From positions 1,860,001-1,924,000 of the forward strand of contig NZ_CP030073.1 in the NCBI RefSeq assembly GCF_003261055.1: a stretch of DNA of 64,000 bases. Reading direction: 5' to 3'. The DNA is from Streptomyces cadmiisoli (GTDB taxonomy: Bacteria > Actinomycetota > Actinomycetes > Streptomycetales > Streptomycetaceae). The translations under genes and the position numbers were made by a program. The notes beneath the pieces were generated by a model. That model saw nothing but the letters and a program-made list of their open reading frames with translations, did not search any database and was not told the DNA's origin. Shown piece after piece: positions 25,854 through 34,678 of this stretch. The number at the start of each line of letters is the position of its first letter. The first letter of the stretch is position 1.

Positions 25854-28753
25854 GGGCGGGACTGCCGTCCGGCTGGACCGAGGTTCCGCTGGGCGAGCTG
25901 TTGCGCGAGCCGCTGGCGGGGGGCCGGTCCGGTCAGGCCGTGCCGGGAGGGGTGCCCGTCCTGCGCCTGCCCGCGCTGCGGTCGGCGACGGCCGACCTCG
26001 CCGAGTCCCGAGAAGGTCCGTGGGCCTCGGCAGCGGAAGCGGAAGCGGCCGGCCATCTGATCCGGCCGGGCGACATCCTGATGAGCCGCAATGGCGGGCC
26101 GGGGGCGCAGATCGGGCGGGCCGCCCTGGTCCGCGAGACCACCGGGCCCACCACGTACCCCGGCACCATGGTGCGGGTGAGGATCGACGAGCGGCTGATC
26201 GATCCCGAGTACCTGGTGTTGGCGTGGGCGTCCCGTGCCGTACGGCGCCAGATCGAGTCGTCCGTGCGTCAGGGCGCCGGCATGGGGCACATCGCGGCAC
26301 GGGATCTGGAACGGGTTCGGCTGCCGCTGCCCCCACGGTCAGAGCAGGAGCGGATTAAGACCTCTCTCGCCTTCTGGTTCGCCCGGGTCGACGATGAGGA
26401 AGCCGCCGTCCGCGACATCCTGCGGCGGGTGGAAGACCTCCGCGCCCTCGTGATCGACCGGGGCGTCCTCGGCCACACCACGAACGGGCCGCACGCGGAC
26501 CCGGAGTCTTCCGCAGGCGCCCACCACGCTCCCCTGCCCGCCGTCCCCGAGGGATGGCGATGGGCCACCCTCGGCGAGCTGGCCGAAGTTGTACGCGGGC
26601 CCGTGGCGAACAGCCGGCGTGCCGACGACCCGCACGAGGTCGAGGTGGGCTCCCTGCGCCCGGCCGAACTCCGGGGCGAACGCTGGGCACACGAGCGGAT
26701 ACCGACGGTGCGGCTGGACGCCCGTAGAGCGGAGGCGACCCGGTTGAGCCCCGGGGACGTCCTTTTTGTGCTGAGCGGACAGCCCGACAGCCTCGGCTTC
26801 GCCCGGGTGTGGGAACAGGACTCCTCACATCGCACGTACGTACCGAACCACCACGTGGCACGGGTCCGTATGACCGGGGACGCCCTGCACCCCCGGCTGC
26901 TCGCCCTGTACGCGAACGGGCCCGGCCGAAGCTGGCTACGGGGCGCCGCACGGAGCACAGTCGGCCTAGCCTCCCTGGGCCTCGACCAGCTGCGGCAGAC
27001 CCCCGTACCCGTGCCTCCACTCGCCGAACAAGGCACGCTCCTGGCCTCCTTGGAGGCGTGGAACAGCGGACTCACCTCCGTTACGGCCTCGACCGAGGAA
27101 GCCTTGGCAATGGCGGACCGGCTGCGCGACGGCTGCCGGGAGCAGGCCCTCGCGGGCAGGCTGCCCCGCGGCGCAGCGCCGAGTAGCGAGAACGACGTAC
27201 GACTCAAGGGAGCAGTGACCGTGCCGCCGACTACGCCCGCCCGACGGCCTGTCAACCGACCTGAGGTGGAACGCCAGGCCCAGCACCTTTGGACCTCCTT
27301 CCCGCCATTGACCGACGACGGCCTAACAGCCTTGGAGTACGGCGAGCAGGTGACATACCTACTCTTCCTCAAGACGGCGCAGGAGTTGCGGCGCCGACCT
27401 CTCAACCGCGTCGACGTCCTGGGGCGCGACGCCTGGGACGAGCTTGCGCTGCACGAGGGCACGGAACTGATCCAGCACTATGGCGACCTGCTGGCGGAGC
27501 TTGGCGAGCGCGGCGGCGTAGTCGGCCGCATCTTCCACAAGGCCCAGAACCGCCTCCGCCGCCCGCTGCACCTCCAGAACCTGATTCAACAGGTCGGGGA
27601 GGGGCTCCCCTGGTGGGACGAGCGGCCGGAGTGGCGCGCCCCGGTCTTCGACGCATTCCTCGCCCGGTGCGCTCAAGACCACCGGACCGCCGCAGGCCAG
27701 TACTTCACCCACCGGGAGCTGATCGACGCCATCGTCGCGTGCTGCCGTCCGACCGTCGAGGACACGATCGTGGACCCGGCCGCAGGCACCGGGGGATTTC
27801 TGGTGCGGTCCTTCGAGCACATTGCCCGGCACCTCCCGCCGGGCGTCCCGCCCGACCAGCGCGAGCAGCTGGCCCACGGCGCGATCCGCGGGACGGAACT
27901 GGTGGACGCGACGGCGCGCCTCGCCACCATGAACCTGTTCTTGCACGGCGTCGAGCGCATCGACGGCAACCGGGCGGCCATCGAGGTGCGGGACTCCCTC
28001 GCGGTAAGCCCCCGCCGCCGGGCCACCCTCGTCCTCACTGATCCGCCCATGGGGCAGCGACGCTCAGTGACCTCGTCCACCGGCACGTCCGACCTCCATG
28101 GCGCCGAGGAGCTCGCCCTCGCCCGGCCGGACTTCTGGGAGGCCACCAGCCATCAGCAGCTCAACTTCATCCAGCACGTCTACACCCTGCTGGAGATCGG
28201 CGGCCGGGCCGCCGTCGTCGTACCGGACGGCGTCCTTTTCATGAAGGGCGCCGGGGAACGGGTACGGAGACAGTTGCTGAAACAGTGCGACGTGCACACC
28301 CTGCTCCGCCTCCCCATCGGGTTCTCCGCAGGCTTCTCAGGGGTAAAGCTCAACGTCCTGTTCTTCGAGAAGGCCGCGGCCCGCCCCGACGGATCGCCGG
28401 CCACCCGCCAGCTCTGGGTCTACGACGCGCGGACCGGACACACGGCCGTCGCCGATTCCCCGGGCTCCGGTCTCGACGCGTTCGTCGCCGCCTACCGGCC
28501 CGGGCACCCGCCCGAGACCCGCGCCGCGTCAAGGGTGTTCAAGCCCTACTCCGTCGACGCGCTCCTCGCTACGCCCGGAGCCAACCTCGATCTCTACGCC
28601 GACCTGCGCGAGGAGGAGCTGGGAGCGGTTTCAGAGCCGCACCTGATCGCCCAGCAGATCTCCGAGCGGCTGGAGGACGCCTGGCGACGGTTCGCCAGGC
28701 TTGCGAAGGAACTCACGCCGCCGCGCGATGCCCGCACGTTCCGGTCCGGCTGA
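25850..28753 (+). CDS. HsdS-HsdM fusion (specificity subunit fused to N6-adenine methyltransferase-like subunit)
   Basis: 967 residues from GTG 25850, overlapping the HsdR-like stop by GTGA. Residues 1-445 form an HsdS: two target-recognition domains, each opening with a GW-x-x-x-x-LGEL motif (LPSGWTEV near residue 7; PEGWRWATLGEL near residue 236) and closing with PLPP.SEQ / PVPPLAEQ and a helical spacer. Residues from about 458 form an HsdM: the helical N-domain, SAM-binding motif DPAAGTGGF (27773-27799) and a downstream FMKGAGERVRRQLL region. The catalytic motif IV, normally NPPF, is DPPM (28040-28051), so the base-stacking aromatic is missing. S-before-M fusion is unusual. Predicted role: sequence-specific DNA recognition, with SAM binding possible but methylation doubtful. 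A second start for HsdM alone may lie at 27221. Confidence 0.82.
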   Translation: MRAGLPSGWTEVPLGELLREPLAGGRSGQAVPGGVPVLRLPALRSATADLAESREGPWASAAEAEAAGHLIRPGDILMSRNGGPGAQIGRAALVRETTGPTTYPGTMVRVRIDERLIDPEYLVLAWASRAVRRQIESSVRQGAGMGHIAARDLERVRLPLPPRSEQERIKTSLAFWFARVDDEEAAVRDILRRVEDLRALVIDRGVLGHTTNGPHADPESSAGAHHAPLPAVPEGWRWATLGELAEVVRGPVANSRRADDPHEVEVGSLRPAELRGERWAHERIPTVRLDARRAEATRLSPGDVLFVLSGQPDSLGFARVWEQDSSHRTYVPNHHVARVRMTGDALHPRLLALYANGPGRSWLRGAARSTVGLASLGLDQLRQTPVPVPPLAEQGTLLASLEAWNSGLTSVTASTEEALAMADRLRDGCREQALAGRLPRGAAPSSENDVRLKGAVTVPPTTPARRPVNRPEVERQAQHLWTSFPPLTDDGLTALEYGEQVTYLLFLKTAQELRRRPLNRVDVLGRDAWDELALHEGTELIQHYGDLLAELGERGGVVGRIFHKAQNRLRRPLHLQNLIQQVGEGLPWWDERPEWRAPVFDAFLARCAQDHRTAAGQYFTHRELIDAIVACCRPTVEDTIVDPAAGTGGFLVRSFEHIARHLPPGVPPDQREQLAHGAIRGTELVDATARLATMNLFLHGVERIDGNRAAIEVRDSLAVSPRRRATLVLTDPPMGQRRSVTSSTGTSDLHGAEELALARPDFWEATSHQQLNFIQHVYTLLEIGGRAAVVVPDGVLFMKGAGERVRRQLLKQCDVHTLLRLPIGFSAGFSGVKLNVLFFEKAAARPDGSPATRQLWVYDARTGHTAVADSPGSGLDAFVAAYRPGHPPETRAASRVFKPYSVDALLATPGANLDLYADLREEELGAVSEPHLIAQQISERLEDAWRRFARLAKELTPPRDARTFRSG
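27206..27223 (+). promoter_or_regulatory. Possible internal ribosome-binding site and GTG start for a free HsdM
   Basis: AAGGGAG (27206-27212) is followed by in-frame GTG codons at 27215 and 27221, the latter at ideal 8-base spacing, exactly at the HsdS/HsdM junction. It could yield HsdM (about 510 residues) besides the fusion, which would supply the extra M subunit of an M2S1 complex. Confidence 0.45.
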
Positions 28754-28763
28754 GGGGGATCCG

Positions 28764-30407
28764 ATGCAGCTGCTGCAGCTGAGGCTGCCCGACTACCGCG
28801 GCCTGCGGGACTTCACCCTCGACCTGGAGAGCGCCGTCGACAAGGGGCAGGCCATCGCCGTACTGATTGGCCCCAACGGAGGCGGGAAGTCCCGGATCCT
28901 GCACGCGCTCGCGGAGCTTTTCGGGGCCCTCTACCGCTGCACCCTCGGCCATTCGGGCCGTACGGACTTCGGATACGAGGTGCGCTACCGGCTCCGCGAC
29001 ACGACCGTCGAGATCGTGCAGCCGTCCGCCGAGGCGGATCCAGTCATGTGGGTGACGGACGCCGCCGGGTCGCGCGACGAGACACCGCGTCACCACTGGC
29101 TCGGCCACCTTCCCGACCACGTCTTCGGGTATCAGGTGCACGGCCGGGTCCCTTGGGGCTCCGAGTTCGAGCGCCACGTGCACTTCGCCGAGGCGGAGCT
29201 GGCGACGTGGCGCGAGCAGTGGACGGAGTCCTGGTTTGCCTGGCAGGACCGGCCGGAGAACGAGGAGGGGGTGTGGTCAGAACAGCTGGAGCTGCCGATC
29301 ACGTGCCCGCTGTACGCCCCGGGATTCCTGTGCACGCCCGACTGGCTCCCCCTGGTCCTGCTCTCCCTGGCCGGCCAGTGGGCGGACGTCTTCGGCGACT
29401 ACCTCAGGGAGCAGGCCAGGGTGGACGGGGTTGTGTCCGCCACGCTACACCTGCGCGCCCCCGCGTCGGTAGGGGAGGATCTGTCGGCCCTGCCGTACTG
29501 GGGGCTGGGCGGGCCGCCGCGCGCCCTGTTCGCCGAGGCGGCAGCATCCGGCCGCTTCGGACCGGTGCCGGAATCGGACCCGCTGTACAGCGCAGGCACC
29601 CCCGACGACGGGTTCGCCCTCATCATGAGCAGCCCCGAGGACGTGCTCGCCTTCCGTAACCTCTTCGACAGCGACCTGTCGATGTTCGGGCTCCTTTCCA
29701 CTCTTCAGATGGCCAGCTACCTGACGGTCGATGTGCGCGTCCGCAAAGCGGATGGCGCCGTCGTCCGGGCGGACCAACTGAGCTCCGGCGAACAGCAGAT
29801 CCTTACCGTTCTCGGTCTTCTGCGACTCCAGCGAGGCCAGGAGTCACTCTTCCTCCTCGACGAACCCGACGCGCACTTCCATCCCGAGTGGAGCCGACGC
29901 TGGTATTCGTCAGTCCAGAGCATGCTCGGCGATGGACAGCGCTCACAGTTCATCGCCGCCACCCACGAGCCCCTCCTCGTCTCGAACATGCTGCGGCAGC
30001 AGATCCGGGTACTCGACACGGACGCCGACGGACGGACTAAGGCGCTCGTCCCGGACACCAGCCCACGAGGCCAAGGAGCCGGCGGGCTGCTCACCTCGGA
30101 CCTGTTCCGCCTCCGGAGCCAACTCGACGAACACACCCAGGACCTGATCGACACCCAGTACCGCCTCATTCCTGTAGCTGAGGACGACCCCAGGGCGCGC
30201 CGAAAACTCCAGGAGGTCACCGACCAGCTCGACGGACTAGGGTTCGCCACTGGGCGCCGCGATAAGGTGCTTTCCTCCTTCCTGGCGGAACTGCACCGGC
30301 GACGCACGGAACTCATCGAACGGGCCCGAAACGGAACTGTGACGGGCGAGGAGCTGGAAGCGACCGCACGCGTCCTCTTCGACGAGCGCTTCTCCCGGGG
30401 GGTCTGA
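28764..30407 (+). CDS. PtuA-like ABC/AAA ATPase (Septu-type effector ATPase)
   Basis: 547 residues. ATG 28764 is preceded by a strong GAGGGGG site, 10 bp after the HsdSM stop. The protein is a soluble ABC-type ATPase of the SMC/Rad50-like OLD/PtuA kind: P-loop GPNGGGKS (residues 36-43), a long insert between the halves, signature LSSGEQQ (339-345), Walker B FLLDEPDAHFHP (Asp366, Glu367) and H-loop AATHEP (His401). All catalytic residues are present, in contrast to the HsdR-like protein. An HNH gene follows after 5 bp. An ABC ATPase plus HNH pair is the PtuA-PtuB module of Septu and of some retrons, in which the ATPase holds and controls the nuclease. Here it is probably the control ATPase of the operon. 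A RecF- or RloC-like protein would be the alternative, but there is no zinc hook. Confidence 0.75.
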   Translation: MQLLQLRLPDYRGLRDFTLDLESAVDKGQAIAVLIGPNGGGKSRILHALAELFGALYRCTLGHSGRTDFGYEVRYRLRDTTVEIVQPSAEADPVMWVTDAAGSRDETPRHHWLGHLPDHVFGYQVHGRVPWGSEFERHVHFAEAELATWREQWTESWFAWQDRPENEEGVWSEQLELPITCPLYAPGFLCTPDWLPLVLLSLAGQWADVFGDYLREQARVDGVVSATLHLRAPASVGEDLSALPYWGLGGPPRALFAEAAASGRFGPVPESDPLYSAGTPDDGFALIMSSPEDVLAFRNLFDSDLSMFGLLSTLQMASYLTVDVRVRKADGAVVRADQLSSGEQQILTVLGLLRLQRGQESLFLLDEPDAHFHPEWSRRWYSSVQSMLGDGQRSQFIAATHEPLLVSNMLRQQIRVLDTDADGRTKALVPDTSPRGQGAGGLLTSDLFRLRSQLDEHTQDLIDTQYRLIPVAEDDPRARRKLQEVTDQLDGLGFATGRRDKVLSSFLAELHRRRTELIERARNGTVTGEELEATARVLFDERFSRGV

Positions 30408-30412
30408 TCCCG

Positions 30413-31588
30413 GTGCGTCACGTAGACAACACCGGACTCACCGCTCCACGCCAGTGGGCGGACAGAGCCGCCAAGGAACTCGAGAAGCTCCACGATGACG
30501 CGAAGGATGCAGACAAGGAGCTCTCCTTCCGCGAGATGTGGCGGGAGGACGCGATCCGCGACCGGCTGATCGCCCTCATGGACAAATGCTGGTACTGCGA
30601 GACCAGGGACAATCGGTCGCCTTACCACGTCGACCACTACCGGCCGAAGTCCGCCGTCGCCGGCGAGGCCAAGCACCGGGGGTACTGGTGGCTCGCCTAT
30701 GACCCCGCCAATTACCGCCTCGCCTGCCACCATTGCAACAGCGGCGGTGCCCGCTACGGCAATCAAAGCGCCGGGCAGGGCAAGGGAGCCCGCTTCCCTC
30801 TACTCGGGCAACGCGCGTCGGTGGGCGAAAGCCTGGCGGGCGAACTGCCGGTGCTCCTTGATCCCGTGCTGGCCGAGGACGCCGATCTCGTCGGATTCGA
30901 TAGCCAGGGCTACGCCCGGCGCAGGCCCGAAAAGCCCTACTCCGACGACGAGGTGGCCTGGGATCTCTGCCGGGTGGACGAGACCATACGGATACTCGCT
31001 CTCAATGCCGACCGGCTCATTGAGACAAGGTCCACCTTGATCGAGAAGGTGGACCGACTCGTCGAGCTATACCTCGTCCGCAGAGACGACGCCGTTGTGG
31101 CGCGGTACGCCCGCAAGGAGATCGACGACCTCACCCGGACGACCGCGGAGTGGAGCGCCGCGGCAGCGGCAGCGGAACGCTTGGCGCTCCTCGCCTACGG
31201 CCGCTCGGGAGATGAGGTGACCCCTCAGGGAGGGGCGGGGGGCGATGTCGCCGAACGCGCGAGCGACGGAACCGAGCCTGCGGCGGCCACGGCGACGGCT
31301 CATCGCGTCGACCTACGGACCCTAGTGGCCGCCTTGCCCCCCGAGGCGTTCTCCACAGGTGGGATCGCGCTGACAGGCCGGGGGAAACGGGGCCCGGCCA
31401 GGGCGACGCTGCGAAAGGACGGCATCATCGAGTGCTTCCAGCAGCCCTTGGCCACGCCCACGTCCGCGGCACGGATGGCGACCGGCGACGAGAAGGTGGA
31501 TGGATGGACCTTCTGGTCGTTGACGGTGGACGGCACGACCAGGACGCTATCCGACCTGCGCGACTTCCTGATCACCCAAGACGGCTGA
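30413..31588 (+). CDS. PtuB-like HNH endonuclease with C-terminal RAMA-like domain
   Basis: 391 residues from GTG 30413, 5 bp after the ATPase stop. The HNH core is in the first 110 residues: Cys59-x2-Cys62, VDH (His75), then NYRLACHHCNS (Cys105, Cys108, Asn109), a zinc-braced ββα-metal nuclease as in PtuB. A helical middle region (about 170-265) and a low-complexity linker follow. The last 90 residues (301-391) resemble the RAMA domain, named for association with restriction enzymes and adenine methylases: a short basic strand pair (ARATLRKDGII), then TPTSAARMATG and VDGWTFW. RAMA domains are thought to read or bind modified DNA. Ordinary PtuB proteins are shorter, so this extension is notable. 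The predicted role is the DNA- or nucleic-acid-cutting effector of the operon, of which this is the last gene. Confidence 0.72.
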   Translation: MRHVDNTGLTAPRQWADRAAKELEKLHDDAKDADKELSFREMWREDAIRDRLIALMDKCWYCETRDNRSPYHVDHYRPKSAVAGEAKHRGYWWLAYDPANYRLACHHCNSGGARYGNQSAGQGKGARFPLLGQRASVGESLAGELPVLLDPVLAEDADLVGFDSQGYARRRPEKPYSDDEVAWDLCRVDETIRILALNADRLIETRSTLIEKVDRLVELYLVRRDDAVVARYARKEIDDLTRTTAEWSAAAAAAERLALLAYGRSGDEVTPQGGAGGDVAERASDGTEPAAATATAHRVDLRTLVAALPPEAFSTGGIALTGRGKRGPARATLRKDGIIECFQQPLATPTSAARMATGDEKVDGWTFWSLTVDGTTRTLSDLRDFLITQDG

Positions 31589-31771
31589 CGGGCACCGCCC
31601 GCCACCACGCTCTTCCACACAGCTTGACCAGCCCAACACCGTCAAACGAACCTCACCCATCGGAAACAGATCGACCATCACGGCGCCCACTCCCACTCAA
31701 ACTGACTCAACGGCCCCCAAGTCGCTGTCTGGCAACGTCCGCGTCCATCGCACCGCCTCCTCCCTCAGTCG
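31589..31771. other. Short non-coding stretch after the hsd-ptu operon
   Basis: 183 bp with no recognisable gene or strong terminator. Confidence 0.4.
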
Positions 31772-32302
31772 TTGTCAGAGGTATGGGACAAGATCAGCCC
31801 ACTAGACAACGCCGCACGACGACGAGGAAGCGCCTTGGACGACGAAGTCATCCTGCGAGGATCGCTCGGGGAAATGGCCACAGCTGAAGCCGCCCCAGCA
31901 GGGTTGAACCCGGCAGACCTCTATGCGGGCGCGATCAGCTGGTGGTCCGCAGCCGTCTCCCCCGCGGTCTCGATCGTCTCCTGGCCCAGTGCCCCACTGA
32001 CGGTCTGGATGTCACACGTACATGACGACGCGTCCTACGGGTCCCGGCTCGTCGATGCCCTTCGCCGTCTCCTCGGAGGCTCTGCTCCGCTGGCGACCCA
32101 CCATGATGTGACGAACGGACGGATGTATAGCGCAGCAGTGCATTCCACCCGCCGGGCAGAGCACGCCGGTACGGGCACCTCAGCGCTTCTCCTGACCGGT
32201 TCTCCGTTCACGGCTGGCCCCGGCAGTACGTGGAGAAGTCCTCTCCTGGAGAGCCATGCGCGCATGGCGTGGGACGGTCGGCACATTGTCGGCGTCGGCT
32301 GA
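31772..32302 (+). pseudogene. Fragment related to the N-terminal part of the HEPN gene at 36240 (uncertain)
   Basis: An open stretch of 176 codons without a good start codon or ribosome-binding site. Its first 50 residues (VWDKI, then GSALDDEVI) resemble residues 37-70 of the HEPN protein encoded at 36240-37601 (AWDQV, then GSALDDEVLI), so it may be the broken end of a paralogue. A later segment, TVWMSHVHDDASYGSRLVDAL, weakly recalls the first strand and helix of a TIR domain. The rest is unrecognisable. The stop lies 4 bp before the IS21 element. Either a remnant or non-coding sequence. Confidence 0.3.
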
Positions 32303-32305
32303 ATC

Positions 32306-32316
32306 GTGACCCACTT
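32306..32316. repeat. IS21 terminal inverted repeat (partner 34506-34516)
   Basis: GTGACCCACTT here and its reverse complement at 34506-34516, 11 of 11 bases. Confidence 0.75.
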
Positions 32317-32357
32317 TGGGCGGTGGAAATCTGACCCGGTTGGTGTCGATGGGTGGT

Positions 32358-33200
32358 TCAGTCGTTGTCGGGTGTGTCGGTGGGGACGCGTCCGAGTTCG
32401 CGTCCTCGCATGCGGTAGGAGTCGCCTTTGAGGGAGTGGACCTCGGCGTGGTGGACCAGTCGGTCGATCATGGCGGCGGCCACGGTCTCGTCGCCGAAGA
32501 CCTCTCCCCAGCGCCCGAAGGGCTTGTTGCTGGTGACGATCACGGACGCGCGTTCGTATCTGTTTGATATGAGCTGGAAGAACAGGTTCGCGGCCTCCGC
32601 TTCGAAGGGGATGTAGCCGACCTCGTCGACCACGATCAGCGGATAGCGGCCGAGCCTGGTGAGCTCGGCCGACAGGCGGCCGGTCTCGTGGGCGGCGGCG
32701 AGCTTGTCGACCCATTCGGCGGCGGTGGCGAAAGCGACGCGGTGTCCGGCCTGGCAGGCCCGCACTGCCAGGCCGATCGCCAGGTGGGTCTTCCCGGTGC
32801 CGGGCGGGCCCAGGAAGACGACGTTTTCCTTGCCCGCGATGAAGTCCAACGTGCCCAGATGCGCCAGCTGTTGGCGCGTCATGCCGCGCAGATGGGTGAC
32901 GTCGAGCTCCTCCACCGTCTTGATCGCGGGGAAACGGGCGGCGCGTACTCGTGCCTCGCCGCCATGCGATTCGCGGGCGGAGACCTCGCGCTGGAGGCAG
33001 GCGACCAGGTATTCGGCGTGGGTCCAGGACTCCTTGCGGGCCCGTTCGGCGAGCCGGTCGGCGGCGGCAAGGAGAGCCGGGGCCTTCATGGCCCGGGCCA
33101 GGAATGCCAGGTCGGAGGCGGTCTGCTGACCGGTCCTGCGACCTGTGGCCGTGCCGGCGGCGGGTGCTTGTGCGTCGGTGGTGGTGGAGGTGCGGGCCAT
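32358..33200 (-). CDS. istB: IstB-like ATP-binding helper protein of IS21
   Basis: 280 residues from ATG 33200, which overlaps the istA stop (TGATG). The frame stays open further upstream inside istA, but family length and coupling favour this start. It has a DnaC/IstB-type AAA+ domain: Walker A GPPGTGKTH, Walker B PLIVVDEVGYIPF, a sensor at VIVTSNKPFGRWGEVFGD and a C-terminal arginine-containing MIDRLVHHA segment. IstB assembles on DNA with ATP and stimulates the IstA transposase. All motifs look intact. Confidence 0.93.
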   Translation of the reverse strand: MARTSTTTDAQAPAAGTATGRRTGQQTASDLAFLARAMKAPALLAAADRLAERARKESWTHAEYLVACLQREVSARESHGGEARVRAARFPAIKTVEELDVTHLRGMTRQQLAHLGTLDFIAGKENVVFLGPPGTGKTHLAIGLAVRACQAGHRVAFATAAEWVDKLAAAHETGRLSAELTRLGRYPLIVVDEVGYIPFEAEAANLFFQLISNRYERASVIVTSNKPFGRWGEVFGDETVAAAMIDRLVHHAEVHSLKGDSYRMRGRELGRVPTDTPDND

Positions 33201-34456
33201 CAGCCGGCCTCCTTGCCTTCGCCGCCGTCGATGACGGTGAACAACCGGTCGTAAGAGCCCAGCTCGCGCTGTTCGACCTCGATGAGCGGGCTGGAGGCGG
33301 AGCCGACGGCGTGGATGTGACCGGTGGGCCGGCGCCGTGCTTCCTGGCGCATCGCCCGTCCGGCCTCGGCGTGCTCGGGATCGGTGAGGGTCTGGTGGCG
33401 GGCCCAGCAGCGAGCATGCTGGGCGACGATCTCGCCGCCGGAGGTGAGCACGATGACCTGCTCGTTGTCGGTCAGCACGGTGACCTGGTGGCCGATCGCG
33501 GCGGGGTCGACGGAGTAGTCGCAGGTGTCGACCCGGACATAGTGGTCCCGGCCCAGCCGGGCCGAGAACCGCCACCAGGTGGGCGGGTCGACCGCGGGCA
33601 GGGTGAGCATCTGGGCCCGGTCCGCTGCCCACCGGTCGGCCGGACGGGCCCCGAGAGTGCGGTGGACACGGCGGTTGGCGACCTTCAGCCAGGTCTGCAG
33701 CTGGGTGTTGAAGTCGTCCGGTCCGCTGAAGTGCCGTCCGGGCAGGAACGAGGTCTCCAGATAGCCGTTGGCCCGTTCCACCAGCCCTTTCGCCTCCGGA
33801 TCCCTCGGCCGGCACAAGTAGATCTTCGTGGCGAGCAGGCCCGCGAACGCGGCGAACTCGCTTGTCGGGCGGCCGCGGCCGACGCCGGCCTCGTTGTCCC
33901 AGACCAGCGTCCTGGGAACGGCACCCCACTCGGTCAGCAGCCGCCAGTGCCCGTCGATCAGATCGCCGGTCCTGCGGGATGGCAGCATCCGGGCGGCGAT
34001 CACGCGGGAGTAGCCGGACACCATCACCAGGACCGGCGGGCGTCCGCTCTGCCCATAACCAAGGGGGATGTCCGCGTCGGGGAACCATAGATCGCACTGG
34101 GCCAGCTCACCTGGCCGATAGACAGTGCGCGAGACCGGATCAACCGGAACATAGGCCGGCCGCAGTTCCCGGATCCGGTCTTTGAGGATGGTCATGCCCC
34201 TCTCCCAGCCGATCCGCTCGGCGATCACCGTCGCGGGCATCGTCGGAGTCTCCCGCAGCAGTTCCCGGATCTGCACCTCCACCGCGTCGACGGCCGAGCC
34301 CCTGGCCGGCCGCTGGTACTGCGGCGGCCGGTCGCTGGCCAGGGCCCGCTTGACGGTGTTCTTCGAGATGCCCAGATGCCGAGCGATCGCCCTGATCGGC
34401 ATCTGCTCAGCCCGGTGCAGCCGGCGGATCTCTGCCCAGTCCTCCACGAGGATCAC
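33200..34456 (-). CDS. istA: IstA-like DDE transposase of IS21
   Basis: 418 residues from GTG 34456. An N-terminal helix-turn-helix (IRAIARHLGISKNTVKRAL) is followed by the integrase-type catalytic core with Asp in AQCDLWFPD, Asp in TLVWDNEAG and Glu in KGLVERANGYLE, and a C-terminal DNA-binding region. It is full length for the family and coupled to istB. The element lies between the hsd-ptu operon and the HNH/HEPN genes and may have carried or broken neighbouring sequence. Confidence 0.93.
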   Translation of the reverse strand: MILVEDWAEIRRLHRAEQMPIRAIARHLGISKNTVKRALASDRPPQYQRPARGSAVDAVEVQIRELLRETPTMPATVIAERIGWERGMTILKDRIRELRPAYVPVDPVSRTVYRPGELAQCDLWFPDADIPLGYGQSGRPPVLVMVSGYSRVIAARMLPSRRTGDLIDGHWRLLTEWGAVPRTLVWDNEAGVGRGRPTSEFAAFAGLLATKIYLCRPRDPEAKGLVERANGYLETSFLPGRHFSGPDDFNTQLQTWLKVANRRVHRTLGARPADRWAADRAQMLTLPAVDPPTWWRFSARLGRDHYVRVDTCDYSVDPAAIGHQVTVLTDNEQVIVLTSGGEIVAQHARCWARHQTLTDPEHAEAGRAMRQEARRRPTGHIHAVGSASSPLIEVEQRELGSYDRLFTVIDGGEGKEAG

Positions 34457-34678
34457 CTTCCCTCCTGACCTTGATCACCAAGGCCAGAGTCAGACGAAGA
34501 TCACCAAGTGGGTCACTTTTGATCCGCCATCAGAGGGTCAGCGTTCGGCCGTCGCCGAGACACATCATTCCCACGCGGGGCTTCAGACGCCACCGATCCG
34601 CCGAGAGATCCGCTCCGCCACACGTCGGCGCCCTGTGGACTCCCTCCCTCAAGGCGTGGCGCGGCTTTCTGTCCACGG

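Larger units (their letters stand above)
32306..34516 (-). mobile_element. IS21-family insertion sequence (istA-istB)
   Basis: About 2.2 kb bounded by the inverted sequence GTGACCCACTT (32306-32316 and, reversed, 34506-34516), with istA and istB inside. I see no clear target-site duplication next to these ends, so the exact ends may differ by a few bases. Confidence 0.85.

Noticed and set aside
31987..32070. TIR-like string (TVWMSHVHDDASYGSRLVDAL)
   Set aside because: Only one strand-helix unit resembles TIR; no further motifs or catalytic Glu region, so not called as a TIR effector.
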